The notes: generated by a model from the letters alone, not told the origin. A stretch of 64,000 nt of DNA from Hexactinellida sp. DTS-2022 (GCA_028753945.1 JAPNXP010000014.1:1302001-1366000), one strand, 5' to 3'; shown: positions 21,959-33,356, numbered from the stretch's first letter. Made by a program: numbers and translations.

Positions 21959-22310
21959 TATATCTAAAGTTACGAATTGTCGGTATTCCGAAATTGAAGT
22001 GTGAGTAACAAAGAAATTCAACCCCCATTTATGGCAGAAATTATACCAATTATTAAGTGTTCTTCTCCAATCAGACGCAGAATTTTATGATAAATCCAAT
22101 GGTGAAATAAAAATTGCGGGTCAGTAAACATTTTTTGAGTTATGGACCAGACAAATTTTGAAAGGTGTCAAAAATGTGTCCAAAACGTGTTAATAAAAAT
22201 CGCAACCACAGGAGCAAATTAGACGGTCCATCCTCACCTACATGTCAAGTTTCAGCCCATAAACTATAAAGCTCTTTCCAGGGGACCTTCTATGGAGAAA
22301 AAATAAAAAA

Positions 22311-22431
22311 ATCCAAAATTGCAGCTGTGCCGGCGCATTTCCCTTGGTGGCACTATCTTTTGGTGGCTACTGGTTGGGTAATTGATAGTGCCTCCAAGGA
22401 AAATGCTGTCGGCACAGCTGCAATTGTGGAT
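22311..22431. repeat. ~117 bp hairpin repeat, copy 8
   Basis: The ATCCAAAATTGCAGCTGTGC arm pairs with GCACAGCTGCAATTGTGGAT. The loop differs (TTTTGGTGGCTACTGGTTGG) and matches the reversed copy at 31913. Followed by CGCCATGTCATTATCACTAT. Confidence 0.88.
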
Positions 22432-22649
22432 TGTTTATTTTTTCTCCGCCATGTCATTATCACTATGAAGGTGGTTAAATTATTTCAGTAAGGTGTTTCA
22501 GAGGGCAACGACCCCTAGAGTCGTGGTTGTTTCCATTTAGCTCACTTAATTTAAGAGATATTCAAGTTTCAGTAGAATGTAATAGGTGATGAGTCAGCAT
22601 TTGTTATTTGCGTGTTGGGTGTTCAGTGCAGAGTTGCCGTGGGAATGGG

Positions 22650-22766
22650 AAAAAAAATTGCAGCCTGTGCCGACGCATGTTCCTTTGGTGGCACTATATT
22701 TTGTTGGTTGTTTATTGATAGTGCCTCCAAAGGAACATGCTGTCGGCACAGGCTGCAATTTTGGAT
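22650..22766. repeat. ~117 bp hairpin repeat, copy 9
   Basis: The best-preserved stem: about 46 paired positions with one single-base bulge (GAC-GC against GACAGC) and one T-T mismatch (GGTGGC/GCCTCC), and a ~20 nt loop. Confidence 0.92.
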
Positions 22767-23560
22767 TTTTTTCTCGCCAAGTCATCAACGCCTCAAGTTG
22801 TCAAGAACCATTTGTTAATTGGTCCGAGTCACAAGGAACGGTAGATAAATTTGAAGTTTGTTTCTATGATAAAACATCTTGAGTTGAATTCCATTCATTC
22901 ATTGTGAATTGCTAATAAATTATATTATTAGTTATTTATTATAGCAATATTATACACGGTGAGTGAGTTAAGTCAACAAATTCCTTATATTAATTATTTA
23001 ATTAATACTACAATTAAATAGAAGCCAGCAGGAATTTATAAGTTAAATAGATATAATTATTACAAGTTGAAACAATAGAGTAAGATTTAACAAGTTAAAT
23101 CAATATAATTATTACAAGTTGAACAATGGAACTAAATTTAAAGTTTTATTGAAATTGAAGTGTGGGTAAACAAAGGAAATTTCCAACTCAATTGTGGCAC
23201 AGACGAAACCCAATTTAAAATTCGTGCACTGTGACAAGGTGTAGAATTTAATTCTCTATCGAATGCATATAAATAGAATATTCGGGCACCATTTATTCTT
23301 CTTTTTCTAACATTAAACAAGTGTAAAATATGTCCACATCTGTAACCCATGAGACACATATCCTGAAAATTTGGGCTCTTAGTTAATTAAACTATGTTCT
23401 GTGGAGAGGATACGGACTAATAACAACTAACCAAAGCACTAAGATTATAACTGTGCCACTATACTATAGTATCGTCGGCACAGTAATAACCAAGGCACTA
23501 AGACCAATACTGGGCCACTATACTATAGTATAGTCGGCACAGTAAAAAGAACGTCTCAGA
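22767..23560. repeat. Hairpin-family body with two palindromes
   Basis: Repeats the body blocks of 12263-14275, ending in two CCACTATACTATAGTAT palindromes (23458-23475 with a mismatch, 23517-23534). Confidence 0.75.
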
Positions 23561-23794
23561 GTGAAAAAAAGGTATTTTTAAGGGATTTGAAGCATATCTT
23601 ACCCTATATACATGCAATAACCTTTTAACTCGCTATGTAGTATGTCTCCATGTAAATCTCGGTAATAGACCTAAATTTAGCACTATCGGAATAATAACAT
23701 TATCACCTTGGCTGAATATTGAAGCAACCGTTTATGAAGCTTCTGTTGGTTTCGTTTGACTCCTGCTCTAATGAATTAGCTTTCCGTTACTGAG

Positions 23795-25358
23795 TTTTAC
23801 AATCGCACTTCGGGCACCATACAGGAATGCCAAATCCTTCCCTCTTGCTTCTACCACAGAATGTGTCGAAAAAACTTTTGCACCTAGGACAAGAATGGAC
23901 CCCAATCGTTAACTCACAACACATTCTAGTGACTGTTGCGGGCAAAAAGAAGTAGGTTCGAAAACACGGATCTCATCGGGTATCGGTTGCGATATATCTT
24001 AGAGGTAGGGATCTGAGAAGGGAGATTAATATGCAGAAACTAGTCCTTTGTGTATGGACGGTTCGACTCTAGGGTAACTTTGAAAATGTACCAGAGATAA
24101 AGACTCACAGTTGAACTATCTAGAATCGCTTCTGCATCTGTAGCTGCTGCATTTATTATGCACTCTAGATCCTCCTCCGTGTAAACATCAGAAGCAATCT
24201 CAGAAGGTATCCCTAATCCGAAAGAATGGTTTGTGACTAAAAAGTGCTTCAAATGGAGTACAGTAGAGCCTTTGAACAACGGACACCTTGGGACCGGAAC
24301 CGTTGTCCGTTATTTAGAGGTTGCTTTTCTATTAGACATATGCTAAATAAATAAATCCGTGCCATGAGTGTTGTCCGTTATTTAGAGGTTGTCCGCTATT
24401 TGGAGTGTCCGTTATGGGAGGCTCCACTGTAATCCCAATGGTGGAATGATGGGTTGTATTCCTTTCAAACTGGATTCTTGACAGGTACTTTATCCAACAA
24501 AGATAGCTGCCGTTTTCCCTCATTTTAGATCCAAGCGCGATTCTTATTTAACGGATGTCGCGCTCAACAGAGCCTTGGCTCTCGGGACGTCGTGGCTTCC
24601 CGTGGACAACTTTTGTAGATGGCCATTTCTGATTATGAGAGAAGAGTGTCGTATTACAAAATTCCCCCCATTGTCTGATTTAAGTATGTGAAGTGGTCCA
24701 TATTCACAAAAATGGATATCCTAGGTATCGGCTACTGCATCAGGATTCAGCGGATTACGTTTGAGAGGTCGGAGCAAAACGAACTTGGTAAAGTGATCTT
24801 GGTAAACAAGAAGTCACTTAAATGGGATGCCTGCTTTTGACTTGTTGTGTTCCTCTGACATGTCGCAAAAGTCAATGAGGTCTACCTGATAACGTGAAAG
24901 AAATCTAGTCGACGAAATGGGTTTGACTACAAGTGACTTGATGGAATTTTTGGATTTTCTTAGATGCCATTCTTCACAGCTTTGTAAGAAATGTTGCAAG
25001 CCTTTTCTGTCACTCTGTGATACTCACTCGACAAATGCTTATAAAGACCCACTTTTCTAACATGATTATGCTCGACGTGTGTGCGAAGCATAATATCATA
25101 AAGCTCTTCAAAGGCTAAAACACGCTTTCCTAGAGAATCTGCAACATCTCCTTTCAGATAGAGTACCATTACCGCCTGGTAGGCTACGATTTCACAACGA
25201 ATGTGCAATCTCTGCCATCGAATACGTTCAACTTTGCCGGATGGGGTAGGGGAAGACATAAAATCCATATTTTCTGTAATCTCAGAACTTTTGTAATATG
25301 TGGAACGATTGTTCGAAGGTAACGACAACAAGGAATCAATCAACGATTGTTTGGCCAT
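23795..25358 (-). pseudogene. KRBA2/SCAND3-like integrase transposon relic
   Basis: The minus frame starts MAKQSLIDSLLS at 25358 and, after shifts, gives an rve-type integrase core: FLSRYQVDLIDF (first Asp), LLVYQDHFTKFVLLRPL, GPLHILKSDNGGNF (second Asp), TIGITPFEALF-type text split by a MITE, and a cysteine-rich end (GVHSCPRCKSFFDTF, PVWCPKCDCKTQ). This matches the GIN-related integrase found in KRBA2/SCAND3-type genes and their transposons. Stops and frameshifts between 24000 and 24960 make it a pseudogene. Confidence 0.75.
24261..24429. mobile_element. Pogo-like MITE inside integrase relic
   Basis: Ends CAGTAGAGCCTTTGAACAAC and GGGAGGCTCCACTG with TA on both sides (24259-24260, 24430-24431). 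Removing it and one TA rejoins IGIT to PFEALFSHKPFF in frame. Internal GTTGTCCGTTATTTAGAGG repeats lie in both orientations. Confidence 0.9.
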
Positions 25359-25359
25359 A

Positions 25360-26187
25360 GTTTCGAATGGGTATGAAATCTTGCTAATTTGAAAACTGCA
25401 AGAACTTTAACAAAATATGATTTATCTAGGTTCAGGGCGCCAATCTAGATTTCCAAATCCAAGAACGCATAAACAATCTACGGAAGTTACGATAATCATT
25501 TTCACTCTCGAAAACTTCATAATAAAAGAACAATTTCAAGTCACCTGCAAATCAGAGCTACTTGATTTGATCAAAGCAATCATAATTCGTTAAATCGTAA
25601 TCAATACATTCCAAATGAAAGTTGTAGTTACTAATTAGAATCTGTTACTTAGGTTTAGAATCTGTTACTTAGGTTTAGAATCCCTTACCTAATGAAAAAT
25701 TATTCGAGATTCACCGTGATTTACCATAAATATCGAATAAATTTATCAAATCACGTTTTACAGGGTCCGTATGTGTAGAATTATACTCAGGTAGTTGAGT
25801 GGAGTCGAAAGAGGGGTGACTCGATTGGGTAAGGACACAATTTGAGAAAGGAATTTTTGACACATTCCTGATACATTCCAGCGTTGCCATGGAAAAATTC
25901 TTCCAAATATGGTCATATGATATATCAAATTATGGGAAATTTTACTTGGAAACCGAATTCAACTTTCAAAAGACGATATAGCTTAATTTGAATAAGTTTT
26001 TATGGGAAACAAGTCCGGCGAACACTATCGGACGTGGTTACTTTGGCGAGCTGTTATGGACGATATACACTCTTTCAATTGCCTCAATATCCATAATTGT
26101 TCGCACTACATCAAATTACATGTATACAAATTTTGGTGTTTTTATCAAAAAAAATGAACAATTATATGGTTGTGCCTCTGCACCAGG
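25360..26187. other. Intergenic; fragments of a foldback family
   Basis: 25800-25970 matches parts of the foldback at 32298-33356 (CATTCCAGCGTTGC, CACAATTTGAGAA, ATATCAAATT). A 21 bp direct repeat AGAATCTGTTACTTAGGTTT lies at 25638-25678. No gene is supported. Confidence 0.45.
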
Positions 26188-26657
26188 CTTGGGGCTGATT
26201 ACGATTACAATCGTAATCGATTGTAATCGATTACAACTTTTCCTGTAATCGTAATCGTAATCATAATCAAGCTTTTCTTGAAGGATGTAATCGTAATCAC
26301 CCCCTAGTAATCAGCCCCAGGTATGGCACCAGGCCCCCCAAATTTTCCACAATAACTTTAAATAAGGATATAGTTTGAGGGTTCGCTGATCTCATTGCAC
26401 CTCCAAATATATATCCGGCCCCTACAAATAATTCTTGGTGGCTACCCCCATGCACACGGGCATTATTTTTCGTGCGCATGAAACTCCGGGGCTTAATCGA
26501 AACAATCGTAATTGCATCGTAAAGAAAATGAATTGTAATCGATTGTAATCGATTACAACATTTCCTGTAATCGTAATCGTAATCATAATCAAGCTTTTTC
26601 TGAAGGATGTAATCGTAATCGTAATCGTAATCACTCACTAGTAATCAGCCCCAGGTC
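26188..26657. mobile_element. Two hAT-type MITEs rich in GTAATCGTAATC
   Basis: GGGGCTGATTACGATTACAA at about 26190 and TAGTAATCAGCCCCAG ending near 26321 look like inverted ends of one element. The second part (about 26488-26657) repeats the layout and also ends TAGTAATCAGCCCCAGG. Arrays of ATTACG in both orientations fill both and account for the DYDYDY-type reading frames. Target duplications are not clear. Confidence 0.6.
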
Positions 26658-26911
26658 TGCCTGAGTCTGCACTATTACTAAATATAAATGAGCTTAGAAT
26701 CCCAGAATATTTAAAATATAATAGGATGAAAACAACCCATAACATGAAAGTTACTCTAACACACAGATTACATTTAGTGAGTACGCGTACACCAACTTAA
26801 ATGTGTGTACGCGTGCTCACTAAGTTCTCTAATACACTGTAACAGGATTCAGAATATATAGAATAAAAAAGTAAGCTGATAGCAAAGTTAGTTAAGTTAG
26901 AATTCTGGTCC

Positions 26912-27030
26912 CTAGTCCTCAGCCTCTGGAGGCACTGTTAAGAATAGAGTCTGCATTGTACACACTTCTTCCTGTGAGAAATCCAGCTGGTGGTTGTACT
27001 CAGCCACCAGGCCATTCTTCAACTCGACAG
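26912..27030 (-). CDS. Putative terminal exon, family unknown
   Basis: An acceptor TTGTTATTCTGTAG precedes 27030. The frame (entered in phase 1) reads VELKNGLVAEYNHQLDFSQE then EVCTMQTLFLTVPPEAED and a stop at 26912. The codon use, clean acceptor and acidic C-terminus suggest a real last coding exon. The protein family is not recognised. The nearest upstream exon on this strand is the YEATS exon at 28421-28128, and joining them is possible but unsupported. Confidence 0.45.
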
Positions 27031-27086
27031 CTACAGAATAACAAGGTTACATTGGATATAATGGAAGCGTAAACCTTTAGAATACA

Positions 27087-27240
27087 GAAGAACCTCGTTA
27101 GTACGAATACCAGGGGACCGTCAAAATGTGTACTTATCCGAAATACGTGTCATTTGTATTGAAAGGCTTAAAAGGAGACTGAAATAGTGCTCGTATTACC
27201 TAGAATTGCGAATTAACCGTGTTCGTAAGGAATTATCCAG
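27087..27240. mobile_element. Partial pogo-like MITE
   Basis: CAGAAGAACCTCGTTAGTAC at 27087 and GACCGTCAAAATG match the element at 51032-51192. The distal end is not preserved cleanly (GTGTTCGTAAGGAATTATCC). Confidence 0.55.
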
Positions 27241-27304
27241 GATAGGAGGCGCTCCTTTGTGAGTATGATTTTTGGAAAATCATATTCACAGGTATCTTCT
27301 CTTA

Positions 27305-27545
27305 TACCGTAATATTAATTTCTGATTCGAGCGTATCGTATTGCTTTGAATAAGCGCCCCGCCGCTTATTGTTTACGTGGGCCAAAATTGACCTGACATT
27401 TTTTTGAAAAATCCAGAAAATAATATTTTTGTGGGTTCTAATAGTTCTCACCGACAGTATACTTACCGTAGTTGCCAAAATCAATGAAATTACACTCCAG
27501 TGATCAACTAATGAGTTTAAAATTTTTATCATACCAATGCCATTT
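27305..27545. mobile_element. ACCGTA...GCTTCGAATAAGCGCC MITE (truncated)
   Basis: It carries TACCGTAATATT, TGAATAAGCGCCCCG and the block AAATCAATGGAATTACACTC-like shared with 52060-52256, 53458-53697 and 55692-55900. The right terminal is replaced by the C-rich repeat at 27553. Confidence 0.55.
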
Positions 27546-27552
27546 ATATTGG

Positions 27553-28033
27553 CCAGGTGTCGGAGTGCCAGCGGCCCCCCGTGTCAGATGTCCCCCGGAC
27601 CTGTGGCCCTATGGTCAGATGTTCCCCAGGACTTGTGGCCCTAGGTTCAGATGTCCCCCCTGACTTGTGGCCCTAGGTTCTGATGTCCCCCCTCGGAATC
27701 CTCACCCTAGGGCCAGCTGTCTCCCCCAGATATGTGGCCCTAGAGTCAGATGTCCCCCTTAGGGTCAGATGTCTTCCCTCAGAAACCTCACACTAGGGTC
27801 CCAGAACAATCAATTTCACAATGCACATCACTCTAGTTTCATATTCTACATTAAAAGTAGTCCGATTGGGGGACATCTAACCCTGAGGGGGGACAGCTGA
27901 CACTAGGGTCACTGGTCCGGGGGGACATCTGACCCTAGGACCACAGTTCTTTGAGGACAGCCTGCCCTAGTGTAATAGGTCCGGTGGACATTATTTGGGG
28001 GGAACGCTGGCACTATGAGTCTATGATACCGGC
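27553..28033. repeat. C/G-rich repeat element with GATGTCCCCC motifs
   Basis: About eight copies of a TCAGATGTCCCCC-type motif run forward to 27780. From 27865 the motif runs reversed as GGGGACATCTGACCCTAG, so the element is an imperfect inverted repeat about an AT-rich centre (27790-27860). Outer ends GGTGTCGGAGTGCCAGCGG and CGCTGGCACTATGAG are inverted. The same left end occurs at 63729-63757. Runs of 5-7 C/G are frequent. Confidence 0.7.
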
Positions 28034-28127
28034 GCTAATTCGGGGAAATACGGTATTTACAAATGGCTGTATAATACAGTGCGTGTTCATACTAACGAAG
28101 ATCTACTATACTACTACTTAACTAACA

Positions 28128-28421
28128 TATGTTAACAACGAATGTTCCCCATCCCACCTTTGTGACCTCGTAGGGCGGATCGTGTACAGTAACTATACAA
28201 GGATGGAAAGTTGGGTGAAGATGGAAGTTTACAGCTGCGATAAAATGTGTTAAGTCAGTGCCAGGTTCCCCGCGTAAATACACATTCCATTTGTGCTTTG
28301 TCTTGTCCTGACCAGTAGCGCCTACATCAACTAACGTGTGTGTATTGCCTATGTATATAATGCGATGCGGGATGTATTGAGGAATGCAAAGAGCGAGCTC
28401 CTTCATTAGCATCTGGCATAC
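28128..28421 (-). CDS. YEATS2: YEATS-domain exon (YEATS2-like)
   Basis: An acceptor GTGTATTTTTGTAG precedes 28421. The phase-0 frame reads VCQMLMKELALCIPQYIPHR, IIYIGNTH, KHKWNVYLRGEPGTDLTHFI, VNFHLHPTFH and PPYEVTKVGWGTF. These are the HKW-VYxRG, FxLHPSF and GWGEF landmarks of a YEATS acyl-lysine reader fold, and the RIIxxGN lead-in with YxRG favours YEATS2 over GAS41 or AF9/ENL. The frame closes after GWGTFVVNIC; a donor must lie near 28128-28140 but none is strong. No partner exons were identified, so this may be part of a gene or an isolated copy. Confidence 0.7.
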
Positions 28422-28484
28422 CTACAAAAATACACATAAGAATGTACGTGTTGTTTGGTTAGGATTTCCAATGGAAATCAGAGA

Positions 28485-28624
28485 CAGTGGATGCCGGTTA
28501 TAAGAACATTGTCGGGACTGAATAATAACGTTCTTATAACCTGCATAATTTATATAGGGTATATGTCAACCATTTTCCAGTGGAATGTTCTTATAACCGG
28601 TGTTCTTATATCCGGAGTTTATTG
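28485..28624. mobile_element. MITE, CAGTGGATGCCGGTTATAAG family
   Basis: The left end CAGTGGATGCCGGTTATAAG and a right end GGTGTTCTTATATCCGGAG...ATTG followed by TA. Internal copies of GTTCTTATAACCG lie in both orientations. Family members lie at 32298, 41211, 43192 and 54858. Confidence 0.75.
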
Positions 28625-28952
28625 TATTAAAATTACACGAATAGCAGCCTAGGCGATTATTGAATTTTTTGCTATTATTTGAGTTGAGCTACCTACTATT
28701 TGCTATATGAGGAAATCCGTTAAATATAATTAACCTGTTAACTAACTCCCGTTAAGTGCTTTATGTGCTGTTGTATGATAAAGTATTCCTGAATTTTCGT
28801 AGTTATCTACTAGGTGTAGGTATATTTTGTATTTTAAATCGCGATTGTTATATTTTAAACCCCTGATTCAAATGGAGCTACTATTCGAGTAAATATGGTA
28901 TTTTCTGACTAAATTTAAACAAACAAACTGTGACATAAATTATAATTGTATT

Positions 28953-29779
28953 CAGGGCCGGATTAGACACAGCAGCGGCCCTACGCCAAGATGAAAATAT
29001 GGCCCCCTATTTATGAAGTGGTATAGTAAACATAATCAAGTTAATAAATTTAATGTAAAACAGAAGTCGTATTTTGTTAATTAAATATTACATAGGTTTT
29101 TTGCGCGATTTTAAACAAGAAAACTTGTTAATGGTATTTTCGAATGACATCGTGCTGGCTACGTCATTTTCTATTGACATAATAGCAAGCGCATTTAAGC
29201 GATTTTGTCCCATGGTACGTACTTCTTAAATTATTATTGATCTGACAGTGTTAATTTTGAAAATAAGCGTTCGCCTTCACAAACGGTGACTGGTAGTGTC
29301 AAAAATAAGCGTAAAGCTGAAGATACATTTGGAAACGTAGATTCGAGAAGTTTGTCCCTGCGTAGATGTTACATTAATATCCTTGGGTCTCTGTCGAGTT
29401 TTAAATGTGTCACAAAGGAATGTCTGATGCTTTAATAAAACTTGTAGTGTTATTAATATACAATCTAAATAACCTATTGCTTCTGGGTGACGAATCCTAA
29501 TGTAGTCGTAACAAATTAATAATAAAGTATCACTTAAGATGTGTTATTATTGATTAATGATTATATTTATCTACCACCATAGCATTAGCATGACAAAGGA
29601 AAGAAAATTATTATTCAATTTGTGTTAAAATAAATTATTGATGCACAGTGTATATACTTGTGTAGGGTTAGTTTGGAATGGGCCCCTGCCTTGCACTAAA
29701 TACAATAATATTTATGGGCCCCCAAATGTACGGGGGCCTACGCCCAGGCGTAATTGGCGTATGGGCTAATCCGGCCCTG
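28953..29779. mobile_element. Non-autonomous hAT element, 827 bp
   Basis: Ends CAGGGCCGGATTAG and CTAATCCGGCCCTG with a perfect 8 bp duplication ATTGTATT (28945-28952 and 29780-29787). No transposase ORF; subterminal GGGCCC motifs. Confidence 0.95.
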
Positions 29780-29787
29780 ATTGTATT

Positions 29788-30390
29788 AGTGTGCTATGAC
29801 TGTGGTTAATGAGACCAGAATACCAGCGATTCCCCAACTTTTCAACCGTGGATCCCCTATAGTAGATATGTTGACAATCAGTCAGGCGCGGATTTACCAT
29901 ACAGCAGATGCGGCATATGCTGGGGGTCCCGCGCTTTTGGGGCGCCGCGCGGTAGGTAGTTTTCGTTTTTTGAAAAAATATTCGTAATCGATGGACTAAC
30001 TTTATGTGCCATAATTTGAGTATTACTACATAGTCTCTTTGTCCCGCGTCATGAAGGAATTTGCGCATTGTAGAACGTTGTAATCACTTTGCGCATTTAC
30101 CTATGCCTCATGATTTCTAATTGTTCTGGTGAGCTTTCGTTCTCTAAACTTAGTGCAATAAAGAACAAGTTTCGATCGTAGTGACACAGACACGTTTGAA
30201 CAATCAACTCTAGAACACAGAGTTCTTCGTGAAATAGATTTGTCAACGCTCATTCATAATTTTGCTCTTGTGAAATCCCGTAAACATAACTTTTAGAAAG
30301 GCCTACAGTAAGATTTATTATTCTTTCAATAATCAGCCAGATTTGAGCTAATTTGTAACTAGTATGTAGATTAACTAGAAAACAGTATAT
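29788..30390. other. Intergenic with hAT fragment
   Basis: AGGCGCGGATTTACCATACA...CGCGCTTTTGGGGCGCCGCG near 29884-29950 looks like the end of another hAT-type element without a clear partner. Nothing else is recognised. Confidence 0.4.
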
Positions 30391-32033
30391 TTTTACTGTG
30401 CCGACTATACTATAGTATAGTGGCCCAGTTCTAATCTTACCAATTTAATATATTATCCTTCCGAAATCCTCTCCACAGAACAGAGTTTTATTAACTAAGA
30501 GCCCAAATTTTCAGGATAGGTGTCTCATGGATTACAGATGTACATCTGGGCTCACGATTTTTGATTGCATTTTTGGACACATTTTACACCTATTTAATGT
30601 TAGAAAAGGAACAATAAATAGTGCGGGAATATTCCATTATATGCATTCGATAGAGAATTAAATTCTACACCATTTCACAGTGCACGACTTTTCAAATTGT
30701 CCTTAGTTTGTGCCATAATTGAGTTACTAATTTCCTTTGTTTACTAACAGTTCAGTTCAATTCAAAGTGTTAAATCTAATTCTATTGTTTCAACTTGTGA
30801 TAATAAATTGATTCAACTTGTGAGAGAGTAGGCTTCTATTAACTAATTGAAAACTAAGATTCTACATTCCATAACAACGACAGATTATGTGATTATATTT
30901 GCTTCTGCAAGAATACATATACATTGCACTATTAACATACTGACGTAATTAAGTATAATTAATTCAGTCTGTATTTGCGTAAATAGATGCTTCCAATTTG
31001 TTTATTTAGGGATAACTTATCGAGTGTGAGGAATTGAACTTTGGTAGTCAATTAATTGTATTTACTATTTATAACAAATAATTAAACTTAATAAATGTAA
31101 GTTGATAATAAAATTGATGTTAAATTATTAATAATATAAATTATTATTATACTAATTAATTAAATATCATTAATCTCTGAGATGATACAAGATAGAGCTG
31201 TGTATGACAGTTTACTACCATGACGGACTTACTACCTCTATTACTAGTACCATGGATGTTCTCTATCTATGACACATTTACTGCCTTACATGACAGAATT
31301 ACTACCCTTTGATCATGACTTGAGTTCTCATCACGCAACTCTTAGTTCTACTTTCACTATTACTATGCACTTTTAATGGTTTCTTTCTTTCTTCTACTCG
31401 ACTAAATACAAACAGCATGCATTCAAATTATTAGGAAATGGTAATTCATTTATATTATTTATTCTATTCAACAATTTAAGAAAATACACAAATTATAGTC
31501 TTGATTCAAGAAATCACATACAATAATGTATATCTCTGAATATTCAAAGCTTGTGAAGAGAACATCCATGGTACTAGTAATAGAGGTAGTAAGTCTGTCA
31601 TGGTAGTAAAACTGTCATACAACAGAACATACTTCCAATTTATCAATTTATCTTTATGCCACGTAACACATCTACAAATGAGCCTTGACACCTTGAGGTG
31701 ATGATGACATTGTCAAAAAAATGTGTTTTACAATTTAGTGAATTATATATTTCGAATGGGTTGGTTGGTGTTGGGTGAACCCCCAACACGCAAATAAAAA
31801 ATGCTACTCATCACATATTATATACTACTGAAACTTGAATATCTCTGAAATGAAGCTAGCTAAATGGAAACAATTCAATACAATCATGGTGATGATGACA
31901 TGGCGAAAAAAAATCCAAAATTTCGGTTGTGCCGACAGCATTTCCTTGGAGGCACTATCAATTTCCCAACCAGTAGCCACCAAAAGATAGTGCCACCTTA
32001 GGGAAATGCGTCGGCACAGCTGCAATTTGAGAT
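30391..32033 (-). repeat. Hairpin-family repeat, reversed full-length copy
   Basis: Starts with CTGTGCCGACTATAC (palindrome 30404-30421) and ends with the ~117 bp hairpin at 31913-32033. It carries reversed body blocks such as CCTCTCCACAGAACAGAGTT and CACGATTTTTGATT. This is the clearest case of palindrome at one end and hairpin at the other, ~1.64 kb. A nested inverted repeat (31200-31262 against 31548-31618; TACCATGACGGACTTACTAC) is included. Confidence 0.7.
31913..32033. repeat. ~117 bp hairpin repeat, copy 10
   Basis: ATCCAAAATTTCGGTTGTGC pairs with GTCGGCACAGCTGCAATTTG with more mismatches than the other copies. The loop matches copy 8 in reverse complement. Confidence 0.8.
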
Positions 32034-32297
32034 TTTTTAAATTCTATATTCGATATTATTAGGCATGTGTCATACACTAGATAAGTGTATTGAATTTCAA
32101 ACTAAACTCTGATGTATATTTCGTTATTCGTAAGCATATGCTACGGTAGATGTTGACACTTGGAACATGTTAACATCTACCTCGGTAGATGTTGTATTCA
32201 ACTTCACTTTCAATTTTATAATGATAGTATGGTTTCTTGAATACTTTAAGTAGATGTGATTTGTGTTAACATAAATTACACTAATGAATTCATACTA

Positions 32298-33356
32298 CAG
32301 TGGATGCCGGTTATAAGCACATCGTCGGGAACTGCACTTAATGTTCTTATAACCGACATAAATTATACAGGATATATGGCAACTGTTTACCAACATAGTG
32401 TTCTTATATCCGATATGTTCTTATAACCGGTGTAGTCTGGTCGTTGGAAGGTTGAACCTAGAAAGAATTAATACAAAGCGTATTTTAGTATCATTAGAAG
32501 CGGAGTTTTTCGTAGAATAACATATCCAAAATCCGCTAAATCCGTTTGGGGAAAGTTTTTACACGTGTGGCAGTGTCGGCCATTTCAAAGTATATCACCG
32601 ACATTTTCGTAACTAACTTTCTCAAATCAAATCTAATCAACTTATAATCACCATATTTGTACTCAGCGTAAAATTTCCAGCAATTTGATATATCACATGA
32701 CAACATTTGGAGGATTTTTCCATAGCAACGCTGGAATGTATCAAAAATATGTCAGGAATGTGCGAACATTCCATTCTCAAATTGTGGGTCTATCCAATCT
32801 AGTGACCCCTCGTTCAACGCCACTAGTAGAATTATACATATATCGACCCCCTAAAATGGGATTTGAGGAGATTTATTTTTTAGGTTTATCTCGAATAATC
32901 TCGACAAGTCCGATTTTAGAGGGTCGATATACGTATGTATAATTCTACTAGTAGATTGGATAGGCCCACAATTTGAGAATGGAATGTTCGCACATTCCTG
33001 ACATATTTTTGATACATTCCAGCGTTGCTATGGAAAAATCCTACAAATGTTGTCATGTGATATATCAAATTGCTGGAAATTTTACGCTAAGTACAAATAT
33101 GGTGATTATAAGTTGATTAGATTTGATTTGAGAAAGTTAGTTACAAAAATGTCGGCGATTTACTATGAAATGGCCGACACTGCCACCCGTGTAAAAAATT
33201 TTCCCCAAACGGATTTTAGCGGATTTTGGATATGTTATTCTACGAAAAACTCCGCTTCTAATGATACTAAATACGCTTTGTATGAATTTTTTCTAGGTAT
33301 GACCCATTTTGGGATTTCAACGACCAGATTAGTGTGCTTATATCCGACATCTACTG
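32298..33356. mobile_element. Large foldback element, TA duplication
   Basis: Ends CAGTGGATGCCGGTTATAAG and GCTTATATCCGACATCTACTG between TA dinucleotides. Inside, arms of ~380 bp (about 32480-32865 and 32915-33295) are inverted copies with few mismatches (for example ACGCTGGAATGTATCAAAAA against TTTTTGATACATTCCAGCGT). The ~50 bp centre would form the loop. Reading frames inside are shadows of the repeat. Confidence 0.88.

Noticed and set aside
26297..26638. Frame with DYDYDYDY
   Set aside because: It comes from the GTAATCGTAATC arrays of a MITE.
28128..28421. Assignment of the YEATS exon to GAS41 (YEATS4) or AF9/ENL
   Set aside because: The RIIxxGN lead-in and YxRG with HFIAAVNFHLHP fit YEATS2 better, though only one exon is available.
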